Shown here one piece after another: positions 42,986-52,604 of a DNA stretch of 53,784 nt. The notes beneath the pieces were generated by a model, which was not told the DNA's origin, ran no database searches, and was given only the letters and a program-made list of their open reading frames with translations. Source of the DNA: Nitrospira sp. CG24D (lineage in GTDB: Bacteria > Nitrospirota > Nitrospiria > Nitrospirales > Nitrospiraceae); NCBI GenBank assembly GCA_002869855.2, contig NEWQ02000027.1, positions 1 to 53,784 on the forward strand, given 5' to 3'. Both the position numbers and the translations under genes were made by a program. Numbering within the stretch: the stretch's first letter is position 1; every line of letters starts with the position of its first letter.

Positions 42986-44778
42986 GGGGCGTCCTCATGT
43001 CGCGTGGGTTGAGGCGTGCTTGTCTTGGACTGCTTATGAAGTTGTGTGAGGGCCATGGTGCAGGCCTGGCGGACCGCGGCGCTTCCCTTTTTCTTCCCTA
43101 GCTCTAACGTCGTGATCGCGCCAGGGGTGGCCAGTTTTCCCAGGGCTTCTGCCGCCAACACGGCACACTCTTCCTTTTTCTTCCGATTGGTCCAGGCCCA
43201 TTCCGTAAAGAGTCCCTGCCAGTAGGGAATGGCGTCATCTCCGCAGGTGGCGCGGATCGCTTGATACAGTCCGCGTTTCTCGCTCAACGGGCGTTCCAAA
43301 AATGTGTCGTCGGAGAGGATTGGGGTCCACTGAGGAAACGGAGCGGTGTATTGTCCGTTGGCCAACAGCTTCAGTGCGGCAATACGGACAGAGTCATCAG
43401 TGTCGGAGAGGCAGAGAATGAGCCGGGCGCCATTGCCATTGGGCTTGAGCAGACCGAATACCCGGATCGCTTCCTTGCGGACTTGCGCATCCGGATACCG
43501 CACGAGTTTTTCAACCGCCTCGGTGAATATCGGATTGTTCCACTTGGCGACGATGGCCAGAAGGTTTCTGACATAGGCCGGTCGTCGATCGGTAAGGCCT
43601 CGGAGCAACGGTTCGGAGTGGTCTTTGGCTAAGGCGTGGAGTGTTTCGGAGACAATTGCCTGATGAGTTGAGTGCTCAAGGTTGGCCAAGAGCGAGCAGA
43701 GAAGGGAGACAGCCTCTGTGCCCATCATCAGGAGGACTGTAGAGAGTCCTTCGGTATTCGCATTCGGAGTTCGGTTCAAATAGGACTCAACTGACTTGAT
43801 GTGCTCAGGTTTGCCCAGGCTGGTCAGGAGGGTGGCCAGCTGTTGCTTATGGTCTTCGGCGATATCCGGACGAACGGCTTCGGTTTCGTGAAGGATGCTT
43901 AGGACGGTTTCCAGGACGGCCCACTGTCCACTCTGCACCAGTGCCGTGATCACGTGGCCCCAGAGGGAGCAGAGTTTTGTGAGCAAGGCCGGGGATTGCT
44001 CCGATGCGAGAATGGCGGTGAGCACGTCGAGGATATACGTCGTACTGTCCTGCTGGTTCTCCTGTTCGATTTCTTTGGCCAGCGCGGCGAGTTCGTCCTC
44101 CGTGACCTCGTAGCCCACCAGGCCTGACTGGAATCGCGCTTTTTGCTGCGCAGCACTCTGGCTCTCGCTGCTCCCGGATTGCGCGTTTTTCTTCTTGCGT
44201 TCTTGATCGAGCAGTTCCCGCAGGGTTGAGTCTGATGTCGTAAGAGGGTTCAGCTTGAGGAAGGCGTCCGATCCCCCGGACGCTTTTGCAATTTCTTCCG
44301 CGGTGACAAGCGTCAGAGCGGCCAGGTTCTTTTGCCAGAGGCGGGTAACAATGTCGTCATCGTTCTCTTTGTCCTGGCTCGCCCAGAGGGCATCGAGGAA
44401 AAACAACAGGTCTTCCTGCGTCAAGCCTTGATGGAGCACGAGTTCGCGAATGCCATCGGCGTAAAGTTTGAAGGCGAGGTTTTCACTGCCACCCTCTTTT
44501 TCGGCCTGATAGACGACCTCGTCTTTACAGAGCAACTCCCCTCGCGTGACGAGAAATGTCAGCTTTGCATAGGTGGCGAGATGGTTAGATAGTTCTTCAA
44601 AGAGCTGTTGGGAAAATTTCAGTGCCACCGGATTGGTGGCTCCATAGGTGCGATTGGATTTGGCGGTCTTATCGAGAAGCTTCAGGACGCGCTTAACCGA
44701 GGCGACCTCAGGATCTTCAGTTCCCTTAGCCGCGACAGCGGCTGCCATCATCTCTTGTGCGGCCTTGAGATCAGACAT
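42982..44778 (-). CDS. HEAT-repeat protein paired with HD-GYP protein
   Basis: 598 residues from ATG 44778 with AGGTG eight bases upstream; a longer start at 44814 lacks support. Residues 20-150 form a helical domain with LDKTAKSNRTYGATNPVALK and IRELVLHQGLTQEDLLFFL. The first half resembles the N-terminal domain of the downstream HD-GYP protein in layout, including the K(T/S)..(Y/H)G.TN segment. Residues 290-590 are HEAT-like helices (for example RYPDAQVRKEAIRVFGLLKP and DTDDSVRIAALKLL). A scaffold function in signalling is likely. The last four bases overlap the HD-GYP start. Confidence 0.85.
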   Translation of the reverse strand: MSDLKAAQEMMAAAVAAKGTEDPEVASVKRVLKLLDKTAKSNRTYGATNPVALKFSQQLFEELSNHLATYAKLTFLVTRGELLCKDEVVYQAEKEGGSENLAFKLYADGIRELVLHQGLTQEDLLFFLDALWASQDKENDDDIVTRLWQKNLAALTLVTAEEIAKASGGSDAFLKLNPLTTSDSTLRELLDQERKKKNAQSGSSESQSAAQQKARFQSGLVGYEVTEDELAALAKEIEQENQQDSTTYILDVLTAILASEQSPALLTKLCSLWGHVITALVQSGQWAVLETVLSILHETEAVRPDIAEDHKQQLATLLTSLGKPEHIKSVESYLNRTPNANTEGLSTVLLMMGTEAVSLLCSLLANLEHSTHQAIVSETLHALAKDHSEPLLRGLTDRRPAYVRNLLAIVAKWNNPIFTEAVEKLVRYPDAQVRKEAIRVFGLLKPNGNGARLILCLSDTDDSVRIAALKLLANGQYTAPFPQWTPILSDDTFLERPLSEKRGLYQAIRATCGDDAIPYWQGLFTEWAWTNRKKKEECAVLAAEALGKLATPGAITTLELGKKKGSAAVRQACTMALTQLHKQSKTSTPQPTRHEDAP

Positions 44779-44908
44779 AGTGATACACCTATCGGGAGGT
44801 CGAAAATTCGTCAAGAGAATCAGTATTCTTGACTAGCTGAACTCACGAAGGATGGTGCGAGTTTCATGGCTTGTCAGACATCCAAGCGGTCAGTACAATC
44901 GCCGCACC

Positions 44909-45550
44909 ATGAGTTCACCGCAGCCTATTCGTATTATGTGTTTTGGCGACAGCCTGACCGCGGGGTTTCAGTCGCCGACCAGAGAAAATCCCCAAGGGGG
45001 ATCCACACCCTATGGCGAATCACTACAAGAGAGAATCGGATCGGCCGGGCAGGTTTCCATTAGCGGGATCTGTGGGGAGCTGACCGGGGAAATGGTCATG
45101 CGATTCCGGAAAGACGTTCTGGCGCAAGAGCCCCACTATGTCGTGATCCTGGGCGGAACCAACGACTTGGGATGGAATGGGCCGACGCATGAAATCATGC
45201 GCAATCTGGTGAAGATGTATGAGCAGACCCTGGCCGCCGGAGGAGTACCGGTGCCTGTAACGGTTCCGTCCTTGAGAGTGGAAGATGCGGGCAACAGTCG
45301 GGAAGGGATGGAGTGGGTGGCCGGTCATTTAGAGCGGCGGTATGAGTTGAATGGGCTGATTCTCGACTATGTTCGAACGAAAAATCTCACGGCCGTCGAT
45401 CTCTTCACCGCGACTGCCGAGCCTGAGACAAATCTGTTGGCTCGTGAATATTCTAACGACGGATTGCATCTCACTACAGCCGGCTATCGCCTCTTTGCGG
45501 ATCTGGTCTATCAGCAAGTTCTCCAACCTGCCTTGTCAAAGTCATGGTAG
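44909..45550 (+). CDS. SGNH/GDSL-family hydrolase
   Basis: 213 residues from ATG 44909. ATG 44852 would add 19 residues and is possible, as neither has a strong ribosome site. Family blocks are the nucleophile Ser in MCFGDSLTAGFQ near residue 10, Gly/Asn in VILGGTNDLGWNG, and the Asp/His pair in SNDGLHLTTAGYRL near residue 195. It is an esterase or lipase-type enzyme without signal peptide, acting on an unknown acyl ester. The downstream thioredoxin gene overlaps its last bases. Confidence 0.86.
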   Translation: MSSPQPIRIMCFGDSLTAGFQSPTRENPQGGSTPYGESLQERIGSAGQVSISGICGELTGEMVMRFRKDVLAQEPHYVVILGGTNDLGWNGPTHEIMRNLVKMYEQTLAAGGVPVPVTVPSLRVEDAGNSREGMEWVAGHLERRYELNGLILDYVRTKNLTAVDLFTATAEPETNLLAREYSNDGLHLTTAGYRLFADLVYQQVLQPALSKSW

Positions 45551-45879
45551 CTCCAATGTCATCACGCCTCCAACCGGTGACCGACGCAGATTTCGACCGG
45601 GTGGTCGAAGGCGCTGCGGTTCCGGTGCTCGTCGAGTTTTGGAAGCCGGGCTGCGGCCATTGCAAAAGCTTGATGAAAGAACTGGAACAGTTGCAGGGTG
45701 AACTTGGAGAGAAGGTTCTGATTCTCACCATGAATGTCGACGAGAACTTTCAGATTCCGGCGGAGTTGGAAGTCAGTTCACTTCCGGCCCTGGCGCTCTA
45801 TCGCGGAGGCTCATTTGAGCGGTTCATCGGCGGGGTGGGAAAGAAAGAAGAAATCCTGAGACAGCTTCAGGTTGGGTGA
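45544..45879 (+). CDS. Thioredoxin-fold protein with CGHC active site
   Basis: 111 residues. The start ATG overlaps the preceding hydrolase stop, and ATG 45556 is an alternative. LVEFWKPGCGHCKSLMKEL near residue 30 holds the redox motif CGHC, the sequence of PDI active sites rather than classic CGPC. SSLPALALYRGGSFERFIGG near residue 80 carries the cis-proline segment. It has no signal peptide, so it is a cytoplasmic thiol-disulfide enzyme or thioredoxin paralogue. It converges with the zwf gene 7 bases downstream. Confidence 0.88.
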   Translation: MVAPMSSRLQPVTDADFDRVVEGAAVPVLVEFWKPGCGHCKSLMKELEQLQGELGEKVLILTMNVDENFQIPAELEVSSLPALALYRGGSFERFIGGVGKKEEILRQLQVG

Positions 45880-45886
45880 GAAGGAT

Positions 45887-47431
45887 CTACAGCGTTCGCC
45901 AGGAGCGGCCGTCGTTTTGGATGAGGCGGTCGGCTTCGACTGGTCCCCAGGTGCCGGCTTGATATTCGGGGAGCCAGCGTTGATTGGACTGCTGCCACCC
46001 TTCGAGAATCTGAGTGATCCAGGCCCAGGAGGCTTCCACGGCGTCGCGGCGCATGAAGCGTGAGGCATCGCCGGCCATCACGTCCAAGAGCAATCGTTCG
46101 TAGGCTTCCGGCGACGGTCTGCCGAACACTTCCCCATATTTGAAATTCATTTCGACCGGGTGTGTTTGCGCCTTGGTGCCTGGTACGCGCGAGACAATTC
46201 TGAGCGACAGGCCTTCTTCCGGCTGGATGCGGAGCGTCAGCACATTCGGGGCTTGCGGCGATTGGCCGTTGGCGTTGAAGAGAATCTGGGGAATGTCTTT
46301 GAACTGCACCGCCACTTCACTCGCGCGGAGCGGCAGGGCTTTCCCCGTGCGTAGATAAAACGGCACGCCGGACCAGCGCCAGTTTTCGACGAAACATTTC
46401 ACCGCCACATAAGTTTCCGTGGTCGAGGTGGGGTTTACACCTTTTTCCCGCCGATAGCCCGGCATTGGCTCACCATGGGCAGTCCCTTCGGTGTATTGGG
46501 CGCGCGCCGTAAATTGTTCCACATCCTTGCCGGTGATCGGGCGCAGGCAGCGGAGTACCTCCATCTTGGCGTTGCGGACGACATCCGGGTCGAGCGAGTA
46601 GGGTGGCTCCATCGCGACCAGGCAGAGCAGCTGGAGTATGTGGTTCTGAACCATGTCGCGCAACGCGCCGGCTTCCTCGTAATAGCTGGCCCTGGTCCCG
46701 ACACCTTCGGCCTCGCTCACCGTGATCTGGACGTGGTCGATGTGCTTGTGGTTCCAGATCGGTTCGAAAATGCTGTTGGCGAACCGCAGGACCATCAGAT
46801 TCTGGACGGTTTCTTTGCCCAGGTAATGGTCGATCCGGAAGATCTGCGATTCGTCGAAGACGCGTCCGGTGACGGCGTTGATCTCCTGTGCTGACTTCAG
46901 ATCGCGCCCGACCGGTTTTTCGACAATGATGCGGGCATAAGATGTTTGCCCACCGGCCTTCGTCGCGAGGCCCGATGAGGAGAGTCCTTCGCATACCGGG
47001 GTGAAGGAGCTGGGAGGGATGCTCAGATAGAAAATGCGGTTGCCCGGCACCTGAAACATGCGCTCGAGTTCTTCGGCGCGGGCTTTCAACCGCACATAGG
47101 TATTCGGATCGTCGTTCTCTCCGGCCATGTAAAAGAGGTGGCTGGCAAAGGCCTTCCACGTCTCGTCGATCAACGCTTGGCGGGAATGTTTCACCACACC
47201 GTCGCGCACGGTCGTGCGAAATTCTTCGTCGCTCATTGGTTTCCGTCCGAGACCCAGCACGACGAAGTTCGACGGCATCAAGCCGTCCAGCAGCAGGTTG
47301 TAGAGCGCCGGAATCAACCGGCGTTTGGCGAGATCGCCCGATCCGCCGAAGATCACCAATGTCGTCGGCTCAACGGGAACCAAGGTTTCCTGCGCCGGAC
47401 TGATTTCTATGCGTTGATTGGAGAAAGCCAT
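45887..47431 (-). CDS. zwf: Glucose-6-phosphate dehydrogenase
   Basis: 514 residues. The NADP-binding fold starts TLVIFGGSGDLAKRRLIPALY near residue 25. The active site is FRIDHYLGKETVQNLMVLRF near residue 200, with the catalytic His and Lys of the IDHYLGKE signature. It oxidises glucose-6-phosphate to 6-phosphogluconolactone, the first step of the oxidative pentose phosphate pathway. The gnd gene ends 29 bases upstream on the same strand, so the two are one operon. The pgl lactonase gene is not adjacent. Confidence 0.96.
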   Translation of the reverse strand: MAFSNQRIEISPAQETLVPVEPTTLVIFGGSGDLAKRRLIPALYNLLLDGLMPSNFVVLGLGRKPMSDEEFRTTVRDGVVKHSRQALIDETWKAFASHLFYMAGENDDPNTYVRLKARAEELERMFQVPGNRIFYLSIPPSSFTPVCEGLSSSGLATKAGGQTSYARIIVEKPVGRDLKSAQEINAVTGRVFDESQIFRIDHYLGKETVQNLMVLRFANSIFEPIWNHKHIDHVQITVSEAEGVGTRASYYEEAGALRDMVQNHILQLLCLVAMEPPYSLDPDVVRNAKMEVLRCLRPITGKDVEQFTARAQYTEGTAHGEPMPGYRREKGVNPTSTTETYVAVKCFVENWRWSGVPFYLRTGKALPLRASEVAVQFKDIPQILFNANGQSPQAPNVLTLRIQPEEGLSLRIVSRVPGTKAQTHPVEMNFKYGEVFGRPSPEAYERLLLDVMAGDASRFMRRDAVEASWAWITQILEGWQQSNQRWLPEYQAGTWGPVEADRLIQNDGRSWRTL

Positions 47432-47460
47432 TTCTTGCTCGTTCCCGGTGAAGACCGTCG

Positions 47461-48354
47461 TTAGCGGCGGACGGCGTGCCCGCCGAACGCGTTGCGGAGT
47501 GCGGCGAGCATTTTTTCGGCGAAGGACTGGTCCTGCCTGGATCGGAATCGCGTGAAGAGAGCCGTGGTGAGCGTGGGAACCGGCACGTCTTTTTCAATCG
47601 CATCCGCGATCATCCAGCGGCCCTCACCGGAATCCTGCACGAAGCCTTTGAGTTTGTCGAGTTTGGGATCGTCCTTCAGTGCGTCGACCGCCAGTTCCAG
47701 CAGCCACGAGCGCACCACGCTACCGTGCATCCAGAGGTCGGCCACGCGGCCCAGGTCCAGGTTGTATTCGCTCTTGGACATCAATTCGAATCCTTCGGCA
47801 TAGCCCTGCATCATGCTGTACTCGATGCCGTTGTGCACCATTTTTACGTAGTGCCCGGCGCCGTGTCCGCCCACATGGGCCCAACCGTTTTCGGGTGCCA
47901 GTGTCGTGAAGAGCGGGGTGAGCCGTTTCACCGGGGCTTCTTCTCCACCGATCATGAGGCAGTAGCCGACCTTGAGCCCCCAAATCCCGCCGCTGGTGCC
48001 GGCGTCGACGTAATGGAGTTGCTTCTTCTTGAGGTCGGCGGCCCGACGAACGTCATCGTGAAAACGGGTATTGCCGCCGTCGACAACCGTGTCGCCCGGT
48101 TGAAGCAGGGCGGCGACGGCTTGTACGGTTTCTTCGGTCGGCGCGCCGGAGGGCACCATGATCCAGACGGTGCGAGGAGCGGCCAGTTTGCCGATCATCT
48201 CGGCAAGGGATGACGACGCGACGCAGCCTTGTCCCTCGGCTTGTTGGACCAGGTCTGTCGAGCGATCGAAGACGACCACACGGTGGTTGTCCCGCCGCAA
48301 CCGGGTGACCATGTTCATACCCATTTTGCCGAGCCCGATAAATCCCAGTTCCAT
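47461..48354 (-). CDS. gnd: 6-phosphogluconate dehydrogenase, short NAD-type (GndA-like)
   Basis: 297 residues, the short form rather than the 470-residue form. The N-terminal Rossmann domain has MELGFIGLGKMGMNMVTRL. Residues 90-130 carry VDGGNTRFHDD and VDAGTSGGIWG. The catalytic Lys is in GHYVKMVHNGIEYSMMQ near residue 165. It decarboxylates 6-phosphogluconate to ribulose-5-phosphate. The arginine-lacking binding region in the short class usually prefers NAD, so NADH output is inferred from family. Coupled to zwf. Confidence 0.93.
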   Translation of the reverse strand: MELGFIGLGKMGMNMVTRLRRDNHRVVVFDRSTDLVQQAEGQGCVASSSLAEMIGKLAAPRTVWIMVPSGAPTEETVQAVAALLQPGDTVVDGGNTRFHDDVRRAADLKKKQLHYVDAGTSGGIWGLKVGYCLMIGGEEAPVKRLTPLFTTLAPENGWAHVGGHGAGHYVKMVHNGIEYSMMQGYAEGFELMSKSEYNLDLGRVADLWMHGSVVRSWLLELAVDALKDDPKLDKLKGFVQDSGEGRWMIADAIEKDVPVPTLTTALFTRFRSRQDQSFAEKMLAALRNAFGGHAVRR

Positions 48355-48497
48355 AACGACTCCTTGGCATCCGCGCCGAGAACGGACGTGAGTGGTGAAT
48401 CGGTGAATAACGGGAACGTGAGGAAACCGTTCCCATGTCGTGTGACCGTGCGATGTCTGACAGCTGCAGCGGATCCCGCTCCAGGGAATCGAGAGGA

Positions 48498-49286
48498 TTA
48501 ATCGATTCGTGCCGGATTCGGGACGTCCTTAAAGAGTAGATCGGCAAATTGCCGCCCAAAGTTGAGCCGGTCCGTGAGATTCGCGGTGAGGAGAAATCTG
48601 GCCGCCAGTTCCGCCAAGGCTGGTTCGCGGGATGACATGAACCGGTGGATGTCGACCGGGGCGGTCAGCCAGAAGCCTCGGATCCGGAAGAAAGCCATGG
48701 TGCATTCTTCGAAGAAGAGTGTGAGGAGATAGTGGGCCAGGGCCGGCTTCTCGGCTACATCCTGGGCTTTGCCCAGCAAGTGGAGGCACTCGGCTTTCAG
48801 GCGGATCTGTTCGTTCATCGAAGCCGGAGTGGGGCCTTGTCGAAATCGCTGGTTGGCTTTCTCAATCACTTTGGCGCTGATTCCCTCATGGTCAAAGAGG
48901 AGGCGGGCTTTCCGCAGCAGCGACGGCAGGCGAGTGGAGTAGGCGAGTTCGTCTTCAACCAGCTTGTGGCCGAAGTAGCGAATATCGACGAGCCGTTCAC
49001 CGGCCCGCAAAATTTCGTGTCCTTCACGATCACCCTTGACGAGGGCAATGAGGTCGATGTCGCTATGGGGGGTGAGGGCGCGACGCGCACCGGATCCGAC
49101 CATGAGAATACCGACGAGATCGCCTCCCCGGCGGCCACGGATGTGTGTGAGCGCCATCTCGACGCTGTCATCGAATCCCGGAGGTTCGGGAATTGGCGGC
49201 TGATCAGGCGGTTCTGGGACTTCAAGAAGCTCGGCGTTCAGTTCTTCCCTGGTTGGGACCGGGGCGGAGAGGGGACTGTCCATCAT
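48498..49286 (-). CDS. Nucleotidyltransferase-domain protein
   Basis: 262 residues from ATG 49286, which overlaps the stop of the upstream small gene (ATGA) and has GGAG just before it. A start at 49331 would overlap more. The N-terminus to about residue 40 is Pro-rich. The minimal nucleotidyltransferase core has LMVGSGARRALTPHSDIDLIAL near residue 65 (GS...SD.D). A helical C-terminal half (about 135-245) follows, as in the MNT/HEPN-fused type. It may modify a small molecule or protein by NMP transfer. No partner toxin or HEPN gene is adjacent. Confidence 0.75.
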   Translation of the reverse strand: MMDSPLSAPVPTREELNAELLEVPEPPDQPPIPEPPGFDDSVEMALTHIRGRRGGDLVGILMVGSGARRALTPHSDIDLIALVKGDREGHEILRAGERLVDIRYFGHKLVEDELAYSTRLPSLLRKARLLFDHEGISAKVIEKANQRFRQGPTPASMNEQIRLKAECLHLLGKAQDVAEKPALAHYLLTLFFEECTMAFFRIRGFWLTAPVDIHRFMSSREPALAELAARFLLTANLTDRLNFGRQFADLLFKDVPNPARID

Positions 49287-49510
49287 GCTCCAGGGACCTG
49301 TTGGATGTGGTGCGGCAATGCGCTGAGCCATTGTTCGAAGGGCTGCTCGGCGTCAACGATGATTTCCAGCTTTCCGTTTTGCAGTCGGCGCACGAGTCCC
49401 GGGATTTCCGGGGAGAGCGGGATTTCGACCCATTCCCGGTTGAGCCCCAGCGCGTCGGTCACTTCAAGAATGCGGCTGATCTGTTGGAACGACACTACCT
49501 GGAGGGTCAT
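49283..49510 (-). CDS. Small hypothetical protein coupled to the nucleotidyltransferase
   Basis: 75 residues. AGGAG precedes ATG 49510. The protein contains one helix-like segment (VSFQQISRILEVTDAL) and an acidic C-terminal half, and no named domain. The overlap with the nucleotidyltransferase start (ATGA) makes it the first gene of a two-gene unit, as expected for a regulator or antitoxin-like partner. The pair resembles MNT-type modules only loosely, so function is not assigned. Confidence 0.7.
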   Translation of the reverse strand: MTLQVVSFQQISRILEVTDALGLNREWVEIPLSPEIPGLVRRLQNGKLEIIVDAEQPFEQWLSALPHHIQQVPGA

Positions 49511-49579
49511 CGCGGCTCCTGTTGATCAATGGGGCGCATTGTATGTGTCGCTGAAAGGAGGTGTCAACGGACGCGGCGG

Positions 49580-50608
49580 TCAGCTGAGGACTCGGGCAAA
49601 GACTTCGGCAGCTTCGTCGATCTGTTTTGTGGAGATATTCAAATGGGTGACGGCACGGAAGCTGCGGCCTCCGATCGCGTGGATGAGCACGCCGTGGTCC
49701 TTGAGCTGGTTCACGAGATCAGCCGGAGTTAGGCGATGGTCGGGGACATCGAAGATCACAATGTTGGTCTCGACATGTTGCGGCGCGATGCGCACGGCCG
49801 AGATCTGTTGAAGCGCCCGCGCCAGTTTCTTGGCATGGTCATGATCAGTTTTGAGGCGGGTCACATGGTGTTCGAGCGCATGGATACCGGCGGCCGCGAG
49901 GATGCCGGATTGGCGCATGGCCCCGCCGTACATGCGGCGGAAGCGCCGCGCGCGTTCGATCAGTTGTGTGTCGCTGGAGACCAGCAGGGAGCCGGCCGGC
50001 GCGCCGAGACCTTTGGAAAGGCAGAAGGACACCGTTTCGAAATGCTGCGCATAGGTAGCGGCCGGCAAGGTGGTCGCAGCGACGGCATTGAACAGTCGGG
50101 CGCCGTCGAGGTGCATGGGGATTCCGTGCTTCGTGGCGATGGCGCGAATTTTCTCAATGGTGGACAGCGAATAGATGGTGCCACCGCCGCTGTTGTGCGT
50201 GTTTTCGATGCAGATGAGCCCGGTCGGGATGCTGTACGGGTCTTTGGGTCTGATGGCCGCTTCGACCTGTTCAGCCGTCATGATGCCGCGATCGCCGACG
50301 ACCCAGTGCAGCTGGACACCCGCGAGGGCGCCGGCGGCGCCCTGTTCGTACCGCACGATGTGCGCCTTGCTCTCGACGATGACTTCCTGCCCCGGTTGGG
50401 TGTGCGCACGGATCGCCAACTGGTTGCCCATGGTGCCGGAGGGCACGAACAGTGCGGCGCGTTTGCCGAGCAGGGCGGCTGCCATATCCTGCAGTCGATT
50501 GACGGTCGGGTCTTCTCCATAGACATCGTCCCCCACTTCGGCGCGCGCCATCGCTTTGCGCATGGCATCGGTGGGTTGCGTGACGGTATCACTGCGGAGG
50601 TCGATCAT
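49580..50608 (-). CDS. ltaE: Low-specificity L-threonine aldolase
   Basis: 342 residues from ATG 50608, with AGGA upstream; a longer open frame to 51049 overlaps the transporter and gives a basic repetitive start. Family marks are [20 protein letters not shown] at the start, [39 protein letters not shown], and the PLP-binding Lys in [14 protein letters not shown] near residue 198. It cleaves threonine or allo-threonine to glycine and acetaldehyde. The gene is divergent from the transporter at 50729. Confidence 0.93.
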   Translation of the reverse strand: MIDLRSDTVTQPTDAMRKAMARAEVGDDVYGEDPTVNRLQDMAAALLGKRAALFVPSGTMGNQLAIRAHTQPGQEVIVESKAHIVRYEQGAAGALAGVQLHWVVGDRGIMTAEQVEAAIRPKDPYSIPTGLICIENTHNSGGGTIYSLSTIEKIRAIATKHGIPMHLDGARLFNAVAATTLPAATYAQHFETVSFCLSKGLGAPAGSLLVSSDTQLIERARRFRRMYGGAMRQSGILAAAGIHALEHHVTRLKTDHDHAKKLARALQQISAVRIAPQHVETNIVIFDVPDHRLTPADLVNQLKDHGVLIHAIGGRSFRAVTHLNISTKQIDEAAEVFARVLS

Positions 50609-50728
50609 GAAGCATCCTGTTGTTGAGTGTATGAGTAGTAGATATCCCGCGCGCATTGTAGCAAATTTTTTCTCTTGCGGGAGAGGAGAGGGGTGGGGCA
50701 CTGTCTGGGGACGAATCGGAAGGATGCT

Positions 50729-52000
50729 GTGTCGCCGTTGTCGATCTGGAAATGGGTGAAGGTCGAGCCGGAGGAGCGAGTACCGCTGCTCTGGGCGTTC
50801 GTCTATTTCTTCTGCCTGCTCTGCGGCTATTACATGCTCAGGCCGGTGCGTGATGAAATGGCCATTGAAGGCGGCGTGCAACATTTGCCCTGGATGATGA
50901 CCGGGACGTTTCTCACGCTCCTCATCGCCACGCCTCTGTTTGGATTCCTGTCGGCCCGGTTGCCGCGCGCGCGCCTGCTGTTGTCGGTCTATGGGTTTTT
51001 CATCAGCCATCTGCTGCTGTTTTTTGCGGCGATGACGACACAGTGGCATCCGGAGTGGATCGCCCGGGCATTCTTCGTCTGGCTCTCGGTGTTCAATCTG
51101 TTCGTGGTGTCCGTGTTTTGGAGTTTCATGGCCGATGTGTTTGCTCCGGCGCAGGGCGTTCGGCTGTTCGGGGTGATTGCCGCGGGGGGGAGTCTGGGTG
51201 CGATCGCAGGCCCATTGGCGACAACGGGCATTACCTACCTGTGGCCTATTCCTGTGTTAATGCTGGTTTCGGCGGGATGGCTGGCGCTCTGCGGGGTCTG
51301 TATCGCTCGGCTGGACCGGTGGGCCGCAGCCCATACCACTCGGGGGAAGATCGAGAGGGACGTGCCCTTGGGCGGCAGTATGTGGGCAGGAATTCGTGCG
51401 GTCGCGGCCTCTCCCTACCTCCTGGGTATCTGCGCGTATCTCTTTCTGCTCACGATGTCGGCGACGGTGCTGTATATGGAACAGACGGCGCTGGTGGGGC
51501 GCGAGATCTCCACGCCTGAAGCTCGGACTCGCCTGTTTGCCGGGATGGACCTGATCGTGAATGTGTTGACCTTCGTGATGCAGGTCTTGGTCACAAATCG
51601 ACTGGTGCTCCGCTTTGGGCTGGGGGGGGCTCTGCTCGTGCTTCCGGTCGTCACGGCCGTCGGCTTCGCCTCCATTGTAGTCAGTCCCGTACTGCCGGTC
51701 TTTCTGTCGCTTACGGTTGCGCGGCGGGTGGGGGAATATGCCATTGCCAAGCCGGCCCGTGAAGTGCTCTTTACCGTGTTAAATCGTGAGGACAAGTACA
51801 AAGCCAAGAACTTCATCGATACGGCCGTATCGCGAGGGGGCGATGCCTCGACCGGCTGGCTAGTGTCCGGGGTCAAAGCTCTGGGGGCGACGACTGGCAT
51901 CCTGGCCGGCGTGCTGGTGCCGATGATGCTGCTCTGGGGCTGGTTGAGCCGGTGGCTGGCGTCGGAGCATGGCAAGCACGTCCCGCCGCGCCCTTTCTAG
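50729..52000 (+). CDS. MFS-like transporter (NTP/NDP exchange-like fold)
   Basis: 423 residues from a GTG at 50729, with GGAAGG five bases upstream. A TTG at 50675 is an alternative. About 12 hydrophobic segments are present. The segment [16 protein letters not shown], followed by [17 protein letters not shown] near residue 50, resembles the conserved start of the ATP/ADP translocase-like group. [30 protein letters not shown] near residue 340 is also typical of this group. The substrate is unknown. It stands alone, with the DUF2442 gene convergent. Confidence 0.72.
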   Translation: MSPLSIWKWVKVEPEERVPLLWAFVYFFCLLCGYYMLRPVRDEMAIEGGVQHLPWMMTGTFLTLLIATPLFGFLSARLPRARLLLSVYGFFISHLLLFFAAMTTQWHPEWIARAFFVWLSVFNLFVVSVFWSFMADVFAPAQGVRLFGVIAAGGSLGAIAGPLATTGITYLWPIPVLMLVSAGWLALCGVCIARLDRWAAAHTTRGKIERDVPLGGSMWAGIRAVAASPYLLGICAYLFLLTMSATVLYMEQTALVGREISTPEARTRLFAGMDLIVNVLTFVMQVLVTNRLVLRFGLGGALLVLPVVTAVGFASIVVSPVLPVFLSLTVARRVGEYAIAKPAREVLFTVLNREDKYKAKNFIDTAVSRGGDASTGWLVSGVKALGATTGILAGVLVPMMLLWGWLSRWLASEHGKHVPPRPF

Positions 52001-52075
52001 TCCATGGATTGTTCCAATGATAGGAACATGTTGACCATTAAGCGGTGCGCGAGCGGAATGTCCTGAAACCCTTGA

Positions 52076-52333
52076 TTAGGCAGTTTTCTGCTGGGCTACC
52101 GTTCCAACAACCTGCCACTGTGCCTCAATCGTGTCTGCCGACAAGTCAGCTCCACAATTCCATTCGACAAAGTATCCGCCGTTGGCCACCTTCACGAATT
52201 CAGTCTGGTCTCGAAGGGGCTGAAATGCCTCATACTGAAGATAGGGGGTCACATCAAACCGGCCGACACGACCGTCGTCCGCCACAATGGAGAGCATCCA
52301 GTTGGGTTGCGCCTGCAGTTCCGTGATGGTCAT
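52076..52333 (-). CDS. DUF2442 domain protein
   Basis: 85 residues with LTPYLQ-like core FDVTPYLQYEAFQPLRD and EWNCGADLSADTIEAQW, the DUF2442 signature. The start ATG overlaps a 14-codon frame (52331-52375, ATGA) and is not preceded by a good ribosome site of its own. DUF2442 proteins often occur with a DUF4160 partner as toxin-antitoxin-like pairs. No DUF4160 is found here. Confidence 0.75.
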   Translation of the reverse strand: MTITELQAQPNWMLSIVADDGRVGRFDVTPYLQYEAFQPLRDQTEFVKVANGGYFVEWNCGADLSADTIEAQWQVVGTVAQQKTA

Positions 52334-52370
52334 TGGTTGCGGGGCTGTGATTTGGCCATGTTGGTTTTTG

Positions 52371-52604
52371 TCATGGCGTCTGCAAGCGAGTCACGCTTAT
52401 CAATGAAATATTCTCAGCCAGTTCGCAGGCTCCGTCAAGCGCCACGACCGATGCCCGGTCGAGCGCAGCGACGGGAGCCGTCGTCGTCTGGCACTCCGCC
52501 CCACGAGTAGCGTGAGGGGGCACGATGTGTGTTGTCTGCTTGACCGGAGCCTTCGAGATGGGCGATCTCTTTGTTTCCTCCTCCGGTACATTTTTTCTTT
52601 CAGC
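52371..52604 (-). pseudogene. Startless open frame in frame with and directly after the immA-like stop
   Basis: The frame continues in the same phase directly past the TGA at 52605-52607 and stays open for 77 codons until TGA 52371-52373. The predicted peptide contains ISKAPVKQTTHIVPPHATRG and VVALDGACELAENISLISV and looks more coding than random. It has no ATG. The first possible initiator is a GTG about 28 codons in, and a GGAGGAGG ribosome site lies further upstream without a matching start. It could be a decayed gene, a former C-terminal extension of the ImmA-like protein, or chance. Evidence is weak. Confidence 0.35.
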
